Source: Vespa crabro (Eukaryota; Arthropoda; Insecta; Hymenoptera; Vespidae). From it: DNA of 64,000 nucleotides. The stretch covers positions 3,566,839-3,630,838 of the forward strand of contig NC_060960.1 of assembly GCF_910589235.1 (NCBI RefSeq), written 5' to 3'. Below, piece after piece: positions 25,524 to 36,300 of this stretch. A program made the position numbers and the translations under genes. Positions within the stretch are counted from its first letter, which is position 1; every line of letters starts with the position of its first letter. The notes under the pieces were generated by a model. The model saw only the letters and a program-made list of their open reading frames with translations. It was not told the origin of the DNA and ran no database searches.

Positions 25524-26950
25524 TGTTGGGCTTAGCAGAGGAATAGTTTCCACCTTTGTATGGGTTACAACTTCTTCCTCCAGTGGCCGCGATCTCACGC
25601 CACGAGAAACAGATGATGGATGCGGCAGACGGCTGCATGGCTTAGGAACCTAAAATTTATTTGCCCGTGGAATCTAAGAACTTGCAAAGTTCCAATACAA
25701 GCGTAATCTCCATCTAACATTTTTTCTTCCTTCCATTTAAAATCCAAATGCAACAAGAAAGGATAACTTACGTTATTTACGCCTCCTTCCTCAAATGAAA
25801 TGTTGCTGGTTGTTGTACTTTCGAAAATAGGAGGGATTTTTGAAGCCTGAAACAAAATTTTCTTCAAATATCACATTATACATTATAATAAAAGATTAAT
25901 GCTGATGGACTTATGAACTAGTGATTCAACTTGGCACTTTGATTTATATAACATTATCCTTATCTATTGAGTAGCAGGAATCATACAAATAGCGCAATGC
26001 AGTCACTTCAATATAATCATTATAATAATAATAATATTATAACATGAAGATTCTTTGATATCAAAAAATTCTACTTGATCTTTATCAACCAGTTAAATAA
26101 ATAATTTGTATGGAACAACAACTTGATATCAAAGATACCAAGAAAATTATCAAAAGATTATAAATTCTATCATATCGCGATCAATAATATTAACGTACCT
26201 TTCACAGAGTTTTATAGACAAATTCTATAAAAGCAGAAATACAGAAATAAATAATAAGATTATATGTATATTCGTCGTCAACCGGTTAACACTATAAACA
26301 TTTACAATTATCCAAGAAGCAATGTTTCAAAGAATTTTTAGTCAAGACAATAAATTCATGCTATCACGGTAAAATGTTATTTCTACGAGATTATAAGTAG
26401 ATTACGTAATCCAAAGCGCGACATGTGACTACATTTTCAAGAGAATTACGTTACATCATGCCTCTAACTCTGTTCGAATCGATAAACAAAAAAAAAAATA
26501 AATTTTCCACTCGCTAATAGAAAAGTACAAAAAAAGAAAAAATCGTTCGGCAAACCTTCGAACAATCTCAAATGAAGAAACTTTTCTTAAGATTTTTCAC
26601 ACAAGTTATATACTACGGGTGATGTATCGTCCTCCGATCGATTCACGAAGGAACAGGCCACTACTACGTCGCGACTAATCGTTTGCTTCTGAAAAGCATC
26701 GAAATGATCGAAATTAATCGTAGAGACGTCAAAACGTTGTAATTATATAATGTGTTTGTTGCAACGTATACAATGGATCAAAAGAGAAGCGTAGGTGAAA
26801 CGTAGTTGGCACGAAAAACAACACTCACCCTCCCGGATACGATAAACGTAGTTGCGGCTTCCACTTAGAACGTAAAAAGATCAAATTTTAATATGCCCAG
26901 AGTATTTACAGCAGCTCGATCGCAGAACGAGAGTTTTTATTTTCTTTGTC
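25331..26950 (-). other. 5' exons of the second bZIP gene
   Basis: Exon 25331-25649 has acceptor ATTTTAG. Exon 25772-25846 (75 bp) lies between acceptor GTTTCAG and donor GTAAGT. A likely first exon ends at 26829 with donor GGGAGG/GTGAGT. Joined, the frame of the main protein stays open through both inner exons (67 codons). The first exon carries an in-frame TAA and no AUG, so those codons are read as leader. Another possible donor (AAAG/GTACGT, near 26200) suggests an alternative first exon. Confidence 0.55.
25354..25638 (-). promoter_or_regulatory. 94-codon uORF overlapping the bZIP start out of frame
   Basis: The first AUG in the reconstructed leader (25638-25636, GCCATGC) opens a frame that runs 94 codons to TGA at 25354. 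The main AUG at 25523-25521 lies inside it in another frame, so the two overlap by 170 bases. Ribosomes translating the uORF would bypass the main start. In ATF4 and related stress genes this arrangement gives induction when eIF2-alpha is phosphorylated. The layout is seen directly; the regulation is inferred. Confidence 0.75.
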
Positions 26951-26977
26951 GATTTCTTTTTTCTTCTTTAATCACGA

Positions 26978-27263
26978 TGACGTAGATAAACTCGAACCAA
27001 TGTCGTACGAAAGAAAGAACAGCGATTTTGTATCTTTTCAAAAAAAGATGTACGTCTCTCTCTGCTCTTCCTTCACGGAATGCGAGTAGTCACAGATGAA
27101 ATCCTAGACTCGTCTCATACCACGTCACAGGATGGCGCTACGCACGCTCTCAACCTGTTTATGGACGTTCTACGTCATCGGCGACCAATCAATATACATC
27201 TGATCACATCATTCGCCAATCAGAACGTATACGCACTACCCTGCGGGGGAAATTGACACGTCA
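26978..27263. promoter_or_regulatory. ACGTCA/CCAAT cluster upstream of the bZIP gene
   Basis: TGACGTAG at 26978-26985, CCACGTCA at 27120-27127 (TGACGTGG on the minus strand, the UPR-element core and the CrebA-type site), CTACGTCA at 27170-27177 and TGACACGTCA at 27254-27263. CCAAT boxes lie at 27185-27189 and 27216-27220. All are within 290 bp on the promoter side of the minus-strand bZIP gene. A further ACGTCA lies in its first intron (26726-26731). Binding by CrebA, ATF6, XBP1 or the gene's own product is inference. Confidence 0.55.
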
Positions 27264-27419
27264 TTCTCGGAATACGAGGATATGAGATACCAAGTCAATA
27301 AATTGTTTTTCTCTTTCCTTCTTATGCAGCAGCACGGCCCGTCTCTTGTATGTTAACAATTTTGATTTCTTTTCTCGCTTTCTCTATTATTCTTCTTTTT
27401 TTCTTCCGTTATATTACCC

Positions 27420-27520
27420 TTTCTCTCTCTCTTTCTCTCTGCCTCTCCCTTCCTCTCCCTCTCCCTCTCCCTCCTACTCGCTCTATCTTCCTCTTCCTCT
27501 CTCTTACTCTCTCTCTCTCC

Positions 27521-27553
<33 letters not shown>
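27420..27553. repeat. (TC)n/(CTCC)n microsatellite
   Basis: Pyrimidine tract with CT and CTCCCT units. Confidence 0.9.
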
Positions 27554-27558
<5 letters not shown>

Positions 27559-28382
27559 TTCTGTTTGTCTCTCATAGCCCTCTACATTCCACCAACGTTT
27601 TAAAACGTTTCATCCTATCTTTTGAAGAATTTTTCTTATAGAACTTAGTTGTTTAAAATCTCAAACTTATTCGATTTCATATTATAATACTTGAGACTTT
27701 TCAATGCGCATAAACGTAAAGATTAATTTTCTTATTGTTCTTTCGATCAACGTACTGCGTATGTAAATGAAATAGAGGTTAGAATAATACGTTTAAGGAA
27801 AAGCAGATGTATTTTTAAAGGGAACTACTTTTATCCTGCTATTTGTTCGCTATTGTTTAGAGTTCGTAATTATATATATCTACATATATTTGAGATCACA
27901 GATATATAATATTGTAAAAGTACTACGTAGTTCAACTTTACAGCGAAATAACAAATGAAAATCTACAAAATGATTTCTTTTTGGTAAAATTAAAAATAAA
28001 TGTTAACTAACATTGAATTATGATATTCATCGATCGATTAAAATTATTTTAAAATGTATTTTCAAAGATGTAACATACTCTTTCGTAAAAAATAATACTC
28101 TTTCGTAATCGAATATGAAGACGTTAGTTTATTGAGCATTATTAAAGATGAGTAAAAAGAATTGTATAAACTATGAAGATCGACTAAAGGTATGTGAAAA
28201 TATTAGTAATCGAAAAGACTAGGTTGAACGATCCGAGAGAAAAATGTGAAAGGAACAAATTATTCCGATGACTCACGTATCGATCAAACCTGATCTAATG
28301 ATCGTTGATTATGATTAAAAAATAAAACATTTATTCGATATATATATAAATATACATATAATTGTAGTTTCTTATTGCTATT

Positions 28383-28991
28383 ATGACTGAAAATTATGAT
28401 GATGCTATTGAAGTTGGATCTTCAGGTGAGATTTATTCATACGTACATAACCTGTAAATTTCGTAACTTAATAAGAGATAATGGATAATGAATGATCATT
28501 ATTGATAATTACATTGATAATTGTATATTATCTAATATACTTGAAATTTTGTTATGCTTAGTTTTAAAACAGAACCCAAATGATCTAAGCATTCTGAAAA
28601 TATTATCTGCCGTTAAAGATAAAATCGGTACGTATTATATAAGGTAATTATAAAAAACAGTGTCAGTATATAGATTGCTTCTTGTTTACGATAACCTATG
28701 TTATATTCTTCACTGAAGTTATTATCAAGTTATAATACTATTTATTTGTAATCAAATTAGTGAAAGAACTATTGGATAATAATTTTGTTTATGTTTATAT
28801 AATTATTATGAAAAAAAATGATTTATACGATTATAGTTATTTCATAAAGAGTATATACTATTTATATACGATTATTTTCCTTATCATTATTTTCTTTTTT
28901 TTAATTTTAACGTGAAAGTATTATAGTAATCTTATCAATGATGTATATTTCGTAGGACTGAAAACTTATCGATCGTATTTATATATGTATT

Positions 28992-29054
<63 letters not shown>

Positions 29055-29458
29055 GTTTATATATATATATAGATATATCTTTTCGTGAATTCGAGTACCA
29101 TTTTTTCCAAGAATCATAGTTATATGTATTAGTATGTGATTATATAAACACATACACCTACGTGTGTTCGTGAAAATTGACTTATGACCAGTGGCGGATG
29201 TAGTCTTTAAGAGGCCCGAGGCGTTGCAAAAATTTTTTGATTCCTATTAAAATAAATCACTTAAGGACAATATATATTCTCAAATATTCATGCAAATGAT
29301 GAAATAATAAATATACTGGGTAGGTTGATTATAAATTAAGGCTGATTTTTAATTAATTTAATTAATTAGATATTTTAAACAATCATTAAAAAAAAAAATT
29401 ATTAAAGAAGTATACGCTCAAAGTTAAAGATATATTAACATATCTATATATATATATC

Positions 29459-29505
<47 letters not shown>

Positions 29506-30654
29506 TCATATATTACCATGTTAAGTACGTTATGTAGATAGAAATAGTAATGTTTATCTTAGTGAAAGTGAAATTCAGAAGTACTGCTAGCAAAAATTAT
29601 GAAATATGTTACAATAATATCTGACTGTTCAAATAAAATCTGAAATGTTATAAAATGTACCAAAAAGTATTGCAAGATATATGACTCACAAGAAAGTAGT
29701 GAACACTTTGAACATTTATTAAATTAAGTAAATAAGTTTTTTTTAATTATTATACATCAATTGTAAAGTTATTGTTTTCAATTAACAATTTTTGTAAGGT
29801 AGTAACTAAACTTATTGTAAGATTGTTTTATATGTTTTTCATTTTTTATGGCCTCTTAAAATTGTTTACATTTGATATGTATTTATTGGTCATATATTGG
29901 TAGACGTTAATATCTACTTATGTATTGACTTTAATCATATAATTGTCTAATAATTTTTTTTTTTAAATAATTGATTAAGATATCTAATTAATTAAAACAA
30001 TATATGGCCTTCCATAAAACAAAATTAAGAATCATTATCATTAGGTATTGCACTTTGTATTCTTAAAATATTTTATCCACAAAATCACGAAATTTTTTAT
30101 ATTTTTTATTTTCTATCGCTTCTAACAAAAGGGATATTTAATTGAACAAAGGGATATTAATTTATAATCAATCAAATATTAAATTAAATTTATTATATAA
30201 TATAAATTTATATTGTGTTGGAGATTACTTTTTTATAGTGTCTGAGCCAACTGCTTCCATTGCCTGTACGGCTTAATCCGGCACTGGTTATGACGTTTCC
30301 GTTAATTTAGTATGCGTTGAATACGTTATATTTCTATTGTTAGCAATAAACAGTCTGGCGGAATCTGTCGCCAGTGATTCAGATGAAAACATCCATGATG
30401 CAGAAAATATGCAAATAAATTGCGACACGAGCGATCTTGATTCCGTTATGGATGATGAAGAGGAGGATAACGATTTCGTCTCTATAGATACGAACAAGTT
30501 TTGTCAGAGTACAACACCAGTACAAAATTTGTCGGATTGTATCAAGAAATGTCTTTTATCTGGTACCGGTAAAGAGAAGAAACAAGAGAGCTTTGCCTTT
30601 AAAAAAAAAATGTATCGGGTAATACCTATGAAAATGAACGGAAAATTATTCTAA
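28383..30654 (+). CDS. uncharacterised acidic small protein, 139 aa, three exons
   Basis: Exons 28383-28425, 28562-28627 and 30344-30654 join with matching phases (TCTTCA-G to TT-TTAAAA; ATC-G to CA-ATAAAC) and consensus splice sites (GTGAGA, GTACGT, TGCTTAG, TTGTTAG). The protein starts MTENYDDAIEVGSSVLKQN, a helical hairpin resembling one tetratricopeptide-like unit. A Ser/Asp-rich acidic centre (SDSDENIHD, VMDDEEEDNDF) follows, and then a basic end. I do not recognise the family; a loose likeness to the C-terminal helices of glutamate-rich protein 2 is possible but unproven. The last exon may hide a further donor (CGG/GTAATA near 30620), so the C-terminus is uncertain. The second intron contains a transposable element. 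Confidence 0.65.
28983..29072. repeat. (TA)n microsatellite
   Basis: TA dinucleotide run with two interruptions, just before the hAT-like element. Confidence 0.93.
29181..29188. repeat. left target-site duplication
   Basis: CTTATGAC, paired with GTTATGAC at 30287-30294; seven of eight bases agree, the 8-bp length being typical of hAT elements. Confidence 0.7.
29189..30286. mobile_element. non-autonomous hAT-like DNA transposon, 1,098 bp
   Basis: The left end CAGTGGCGGATGTA and the inverted right end CAGTGCCGGATTAA are terminal inverted repeats of hAT style. They are flanked by an 8-bp near-perfect target duplication, CTTATGAC (29181-29188) and GTTATGAC (30287-30294), which differs only in the first base. 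Subterminal inverted repeats extend inward: TTGATTATAAATTAA (29325-29339) is perfectly inverted at 30157-30171, and about 45 bases around 29360-29404 recur inverted at about 29948-29996. No transposase frame remains. The element also carries a TA microsatellite (about 29440-29500). It sits in intron 2 of the small plus-strand gene, ending 57 bases before exon 3. Confidence 0.75.
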
Positions 30655-30811
30655 ATATCAAAGTACTATTTTTGGCTCTTTCCTCATGCTACTTAGGAAA
30701 TTTACCGTAACGTCGATACTCACCTTTGTACCACGACGTTGTATAATAATCTTCCTAGACACATGTGCGTTATCATAATTAACTATCTTTAATGAAATAT
30801 ATTTTATTAAT

Positions 30812-30817
30812 AATAAA
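30812..30817 (+). terminator. candidate polyadenylation signal of the small plus-strand gene
   Basis: AATAAA about 160 bases past the stop codon. Confidence 0.4.
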
Positions 30818-31194
30818 AAAAAAAGGAAAAAAAGGGAAAACAATTATCTGTTAAAGAGTTTTAACAAGGTAAAAATAAAAAATGGCGTCATAGACATCGT
30901 TCAATGTACATTACGGTTCATTCTTTTTTTTTCATTTTTTTTTTCTTTTTTTTTTATAGATAATAATATTTACCAATTTCACGATCGAACCAGACGAAAT
31001 TATAAGAATGAAGTCTATTTACTATATATTTATGTATATGTATTTGTGTTATGTATGTACATATATATTTTTTATTGATGGAAAGAATTCGTGCGCAATT
31101 ATTGGATATCGTTCCATTCAATTGCGTGACTTCGCTGCTCGTTCTCCATCAACTTGAAAGTTTTGTTTTGTTCTTCTCTTTTGTTATTATATAG

Positions 31195-31195
<1 letters not shown>

Positions 31196-31242
<47 letters not shown>
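31196..31242. repeat. (TA)n microsatellite
   Basis: TA dinucleotide run. Confidence 0.92.
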
Positions 31243-31243
<1 letters not shown>

Positions 31244-31866
31244 TAGCGAAGAAAGGGCAATATTTTATGCAAATTCTTATAATCTTATCGGGTCAATGGA
31301 CTCGAGAAACGATTCAAGATAGAACGACTGACATCTCGTTCTCATTATTGATTACGTTTATCGATCGTTCTTATCGTATTATATTCTATATATATATGCA
31401 TGCATGTACAATGAACGATGTATACAAAGCTTTAAGTGATAAGTATATTAAAATCGAAAGAAACAAAAAAAAAAAGAAAAAAAACAAAATGGAAAAAGAA
31501 AAACTCTTCTCGTCGACTCGTCTTCGATATACATATTACACGTTAGAGCATTTTTCGATTAATAGATATATGCTAGAACGCTTACGTATCTATTATATTA
31601 CAACGTGATACATATTTATAGTAACAAAATATAAATTCACTTATTTATATAATGACGTTTAACATACAAACACACTCTTGTTCGCACCATTACTCGTAGG
31701 AGTTAATCAAGAATGTGTCTGTAAGTGTATCCGCGCGTTTGTGGTGCTTAGTATCTACTTGGTATTAAATTACAAAAATTACAATCTCGTTTCGTAGTCT
31801 CTTTGTTTTTTTTCCTCTCATTATCTCGTGCATTTTTACGCGTGCGATTTGTTCTAATCTCGCACG

Positions 31867-32042
31867 TATAATATATATATATATACACACACATATATAT
31901 ATACATATATATATATACATATATATATACATATATATACATATATATATAAATATGTGTATATTTATGTGTGTATATATACATATACATATATATTCGT
32001 ATATATACATATACGTATATATATATATGTGTGTATATATAA
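31867..32042. repeat. compound (TA)n/(TACA)n microsatellite
   Basis: Long TA run interspersed with ACATA and TGTG units, reading as Tyr-Ile pseudo-ORFs on the minus strand. Confidence 0.93.
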
Positions 32043-32544
32043 TCATATATTGTATTATCGATCGGAACCGTGAAGAAAAAAAAAATTACGTTTTCGATCG
32101 ATCTCATAAACGCGAGATTAACAATGATTAATCGATGGTTTTGTGCCGAAACAACAATCGTTTTATCGATCGTCATTTCAGGACTGGATTATTTCACTTT
32201 TTTCTATCGATTAATGGGCATCCATCCATTTTGCGTATCGTAGACACTGGTCGTCTCATCCAAGTGAGTCACGTGATCCGAAGAAAGCAGAATCGCAACC
32301 TTTCTTCTTTCATGGAGGACTACGGATACCATAGGATCTTGTGAGACACGTCGTAGATGATCGTTCTTTTCTTTTTCCTGTTTTTTTTTTGTTTTGTTTT
32401 CATTTCTTTTCTTTACTTATATAGGGAGGTAATAAATAATGTGACCCATATCGACTGAGTAACTTTTCCTCTTGAAAGTTCTCCCTTCTTCTTTTCTGCA
32501 TACTCGGGCTTTGCTTAAACTTCATTCTTTTTCTTTCTTTTCTC

Positions 32545-32559
32545 TCTCTCTCTTTCTTT

Positions 32560-32600
<41 letters not shown>

Positions 32601-32602
32601 CT
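32545..32602. repeat. (TC)n/(TTTC)n microsatellite
   Basis: Pyrimidine run with TTTC units. Confidence 0.9.
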
Positions 32603-32951
32603 CTCACCGTGGGACAGGGACGACGACTCACTGACCTTCGCTGTCACTATCACTCTTGTCTGGAAAATAAATGTTCCTTCGTCACTAACGTAAACATGGC
32701 AAATATCTCTCGATCGGCCGAGTTACATTGCGTAGTAGATTTTCAAGCTTCGATGCAGTAGGATGAGAGGAATGATCCTTTTTTCTAGTAATACAAACGT
32801 CGCAATATCTCGGCTTTTTAACGCTAATTATTAGTGACAAAAGTAAAGTGGTCGATCGCCCGTTTTTTTTTTATTTTATATATATATATGTTTTTTTATA
32901 TTTATATATATATATATATATATATGCTGATCAACGAACCCCTGATGTCCT

Positions 32952-32957
32952 TTTATT
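32952..32957 (-). terminator. uif: uif polyadenylation signal candidate
   Basis: AATAAA on the minus strand lies 11 bases past the uif stop codon. This would give a very short 3' UTR, so a distal site is also possible. Confidence 0.4.
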
Positions 32958-32968
32958 TCAAATTTGGT

Positions 32969-33877
32969 TCAATGTGTATCTGCATTCAAACTTGTACCTT
33001 TCTTCCCGGGATACGCGTGACGCTTCAGCCTATCGTAGAGATCGTCCTTCGTGCCGTATATACTCGCGTTTGAACGTGCAAGACTGTTCATCTTTCCTCC
33101 ATTGTGTAGACTTTCTGCAAGTAAAAAAGAAAGATATTAGAAATATATTCATTCGAATGATTTGTTGCTTTAATCTTTGTCACTTAATACGTGAACGTAA
33201 ATACGTAATAATACACACACGTAATACATACTGACCTTTCATATAAGTTTCATTATAAAAATTGGGCATTTCCCAGCCGTCTTCCTCGTCGTCATAATAA
33301 TGAGCGTATGTGCTGTGATGAGACGGTGCTATGGACTCGGCGTAAGGTGTAGGAGCTCCATAATAGAAGTTTACTTGAGAACCATTTTGATCGGTCGCTG
33401 GAGTGAGCATTTTTTTAGGCTCCTTTTTACGAGATGCTCTATAAAAGTATTTTTTTGTAAGATGACAATCGTAATACTAAAATTTGTTGTTTGTTATATA
33501 TTACGTATTCTTATTTTATAGACTGACCTAACGCAAATCATCCAGACTAAAAGAACAACAAAAATGATGAGAATAACTCCTCCTGCGATACCACCAGTAA
33601 TATAGAAGAACTCAGACTTCTCAGTACAATGTTTGCCTGTGAAACTGCCGCTACACCTGCAAGATGGTTGTCCTCTGGAATCCTTCAGACATACACCCTC
33701 GTTGTCGCAATAGCCCATGCAAACGTCTGTACACTCCGTTCCAGTACCGTTGTATCCTGGTTTACATTCGCACTTGAAGTCACTTGTCTCTGGTATAAGT
33801 AAACAATAGGCATTTGCGTCGCAATGCATTTCTTCGCCGCTTGTCTCGCATGGATTGGTGCAATCGGATTTGCTGGT
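32969..33877 (-). other. uif: uif juxtamembrane EGFs, membrane span and cytoplasmic tail
   Basis: Two EGF-like modules are followed by a single hydrophobic span (IAGGVILIIFVVLLVWMICV, about residues 3446-3470) and a stop-transfer RASRKKEPKK. The 116-residue tail is tyrosine-rich (VNFYYGAPTPYAES, YAHYYDDEED, NFYNETYMK) and ends in a basic KDDLYDRLKRHAYPGKK segment. Stop TGA is at 32969. Confidence 0.93.
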
Positions 33878-36265
33878 CTGTAAGAACAAATGTTAAATGT
33901 TAAAGTAAGAATATGATTTTGTTTTTATTAATTATAAATAGATTTATAGAGTAGTTTTAATTCGTGGCATATTTAGAAATATTAGTTTATGATAAATAAT
34001 CTAAAACATAATAAACAAAAAAAAATGATCTGTACCACTTATAGCCAGTGGTTAATTGGTTAGCATAAGTACGCTTTAAGTCTATGGACATATTAAACTA
34101 ATACTTACTGCAGCTGGTCCTTTGGTACTGGTATTGGGTGGACAAGGTATACAGAAAGTCTGTTGGGGTTCCGATTGATAAGTGCCCTTTTTACATTGCA
34201 TACATTCGTTAAGTGTACCATTTAAATGAGTACCAGGTTCACAAACTGGTAAGGAACACTCTTCGATAGCTGCCGATCCTACATTGGGCGTTGTCCTACC
34301 TACTGGACAAGCTTGGCAGGACGCTTGAACACCTTGAGTACGATAAGTACCTCTTGGACATGGTTCACATTTGCCTTCAACGGCGAGTTGTTGTCCAGAA
34401 CCGCATTCGTCTCTGCATTCTTCGCGAGACACAGCTTCCGCTGTTCTAGTTGTTTTTCCAAGACCACATAGCAAGCAGGAGAAACTACCCTCGTTTGGTT
34501 GATAAAATCCGTGTCCACAACTACGACACAAACCAGCTGCATCGTCGTAATACTTTCCTGCTGGACATCGTTCTTTGCAATCAGCAGCACTTCGTGCACC
34601 GACTCCAACCGTCACGCTAGGTCGACCAGCAATCACGGGACATGAGCTGCATTTCGTTCGACCTGATTCACTTTGATAAGTGCCCACAGGACAGGAGATA
34701 CAACGTTGGGTCTCTTCATCATAATATGTACCCACAGCACATGGTACTGTATAAAATGTATTTTTATTGAATATATTTCGAAGTGATGGATCGTTATAAA
34801 AAGTGTTAAAAAATTTTTTAATTTCTTAGGATGATCATTATAAAAGGAAGTATTCTAATTTTATTTAAGATAGGTTCTTACCACAATCAGGAGCCATTAC
34901 AACTTGACCGATAGGGCAAGCATAATCTGATTTCAATGTTAAAGATGCTGGATCTGGTACAGTGTTTGGTAGAATGTCGTGTACATCAAATTGATCTTCC
35001 TCGAGTATCAGTCTTTCGAGTAAGGACTGTACCGTCGCTCGTTCGTTAGAATTGGCATTCAGAATAGGATCGCTATAAAAAAAGGAGTGGAACGTTATTG
35101 ATTGAAACCGTAATTCGAGTAAAGTCACACAAACGGTAGCAACAGGCATAGGGTATATGTATGCGCCAATATATACAGCCGTTATTGTTTTCAGGCGATC
35201 GTTCGTTGGACAAGGTTAAACTCATTTCACGGGTAAGCGTGCCTCAAGCTAACCTGCCATTAGTGACAATTAATTACAATTATCCTACATGTAATTAGAA
35301 ACTCGATGACATTCTGAAATTTGTATAAATTTATAGTTGTAAAATACATATGTACGTGTTCATATTATCCTATTATGTATTAGAAATAACGCGATATTTT
35401 GGTGCAGATTTGCCTATTATTAATGGCAAAAGGGGAAGAAGAAAAAATGAAACTAATTATAATACCATCTATCTATATCACCTATTAAGAAAACATTTTT
35501 AGTATTAATCGATTCATAGAAACCATAATATTACAGTATTGAATGAAACATATTTTTTTCTATTTTCATTTGTTATCATGCAATCATATTATAAATGTTA
35601 TTGTAAAATAATATAAATTAGCTGTTAATTAAATATATCTATCAATTATCAAATATCAAAAATCAGACGATCATTTATTATATAGGTAGATTACGTAACG
35701 TTATAGAAATTAATTCATCTAATGTAGTAGGTTCAATCTTGGATTATATAAAAGTCATTTGTTAGAGATATCGGGTTATATCATTATTATACTAATATTA
35801 AATTTCATTTTTAGCGTAATGTGATTCTACCTCGGGGAAAACAATAGTTCTGCTATAGGTCAGTTAGTAACAACGTGCAAACCCGGTTTTATGCTGTTTT
35901 TTGCCTTTATCTATATTTATAATCCTTAATCCTTGGTAACTCGATCATGCACCGTGTTAAATCGCTATGTGTATGTAAATGAATCGGTAATAATTTGTTT
36001 TTTTTTTTTGTTTTGGTTTCGTTTTTTAGAATGAGGGCGTATTATTAGGGATGATAACGTGTTGGTTGGCATTGTTCATTGTATGACACAATTCGCATAT
36101 ATTCACACGAATCGAGCTGTCCTTACTTTATCGCCGGGAACGAGATCTCCACCTCATAGGTATCGCTGCCTTGGCGCGCCTGTCTCGTTCTATGATGTAA
36201 CAAGTAACAAATGCTCAGTACTAATTCATCTAGATCTACACTCGGGTTTAAAAAGAGAGAGACAA

Positions 36266-36300
<35 letters not shown>

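Larger units (their letters stand above)
26951..28382. other. divergent intergenic region between the bZIP gene and the small plus-strand gene
   Basis: Holds the promoter elements listed separately, a pyrimidine microsatellite (27420-27553) and AT-rich DNA. Both flanking genes are transcribed away from it, so it may work as a bidirectional control region; the 5' end of the plus-strand gene is not defined. Confidence 0.5.
30655..32968. other. convergent intergenic region
   Basis: Lies between the 3' ends of the plus-strand small gene and the minus-strand uif gene. It contains TA microsatellites (31196-31242 and 31867-32042), a TC microsatellite (32545-32602) and another TA run (about 32875-32926). 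Open frames here are microsatellite-derived or have no splice or homology support. Confidence 0.6.

Noticed and set aside
34035..34075. tRNA-like A-box stretch (AGTGGTTAATTGGTTAGCA)
   Set aside because: No matching B-box or cloverleaf follows within 60 bases, and it lies in a uif intron next to an exon.
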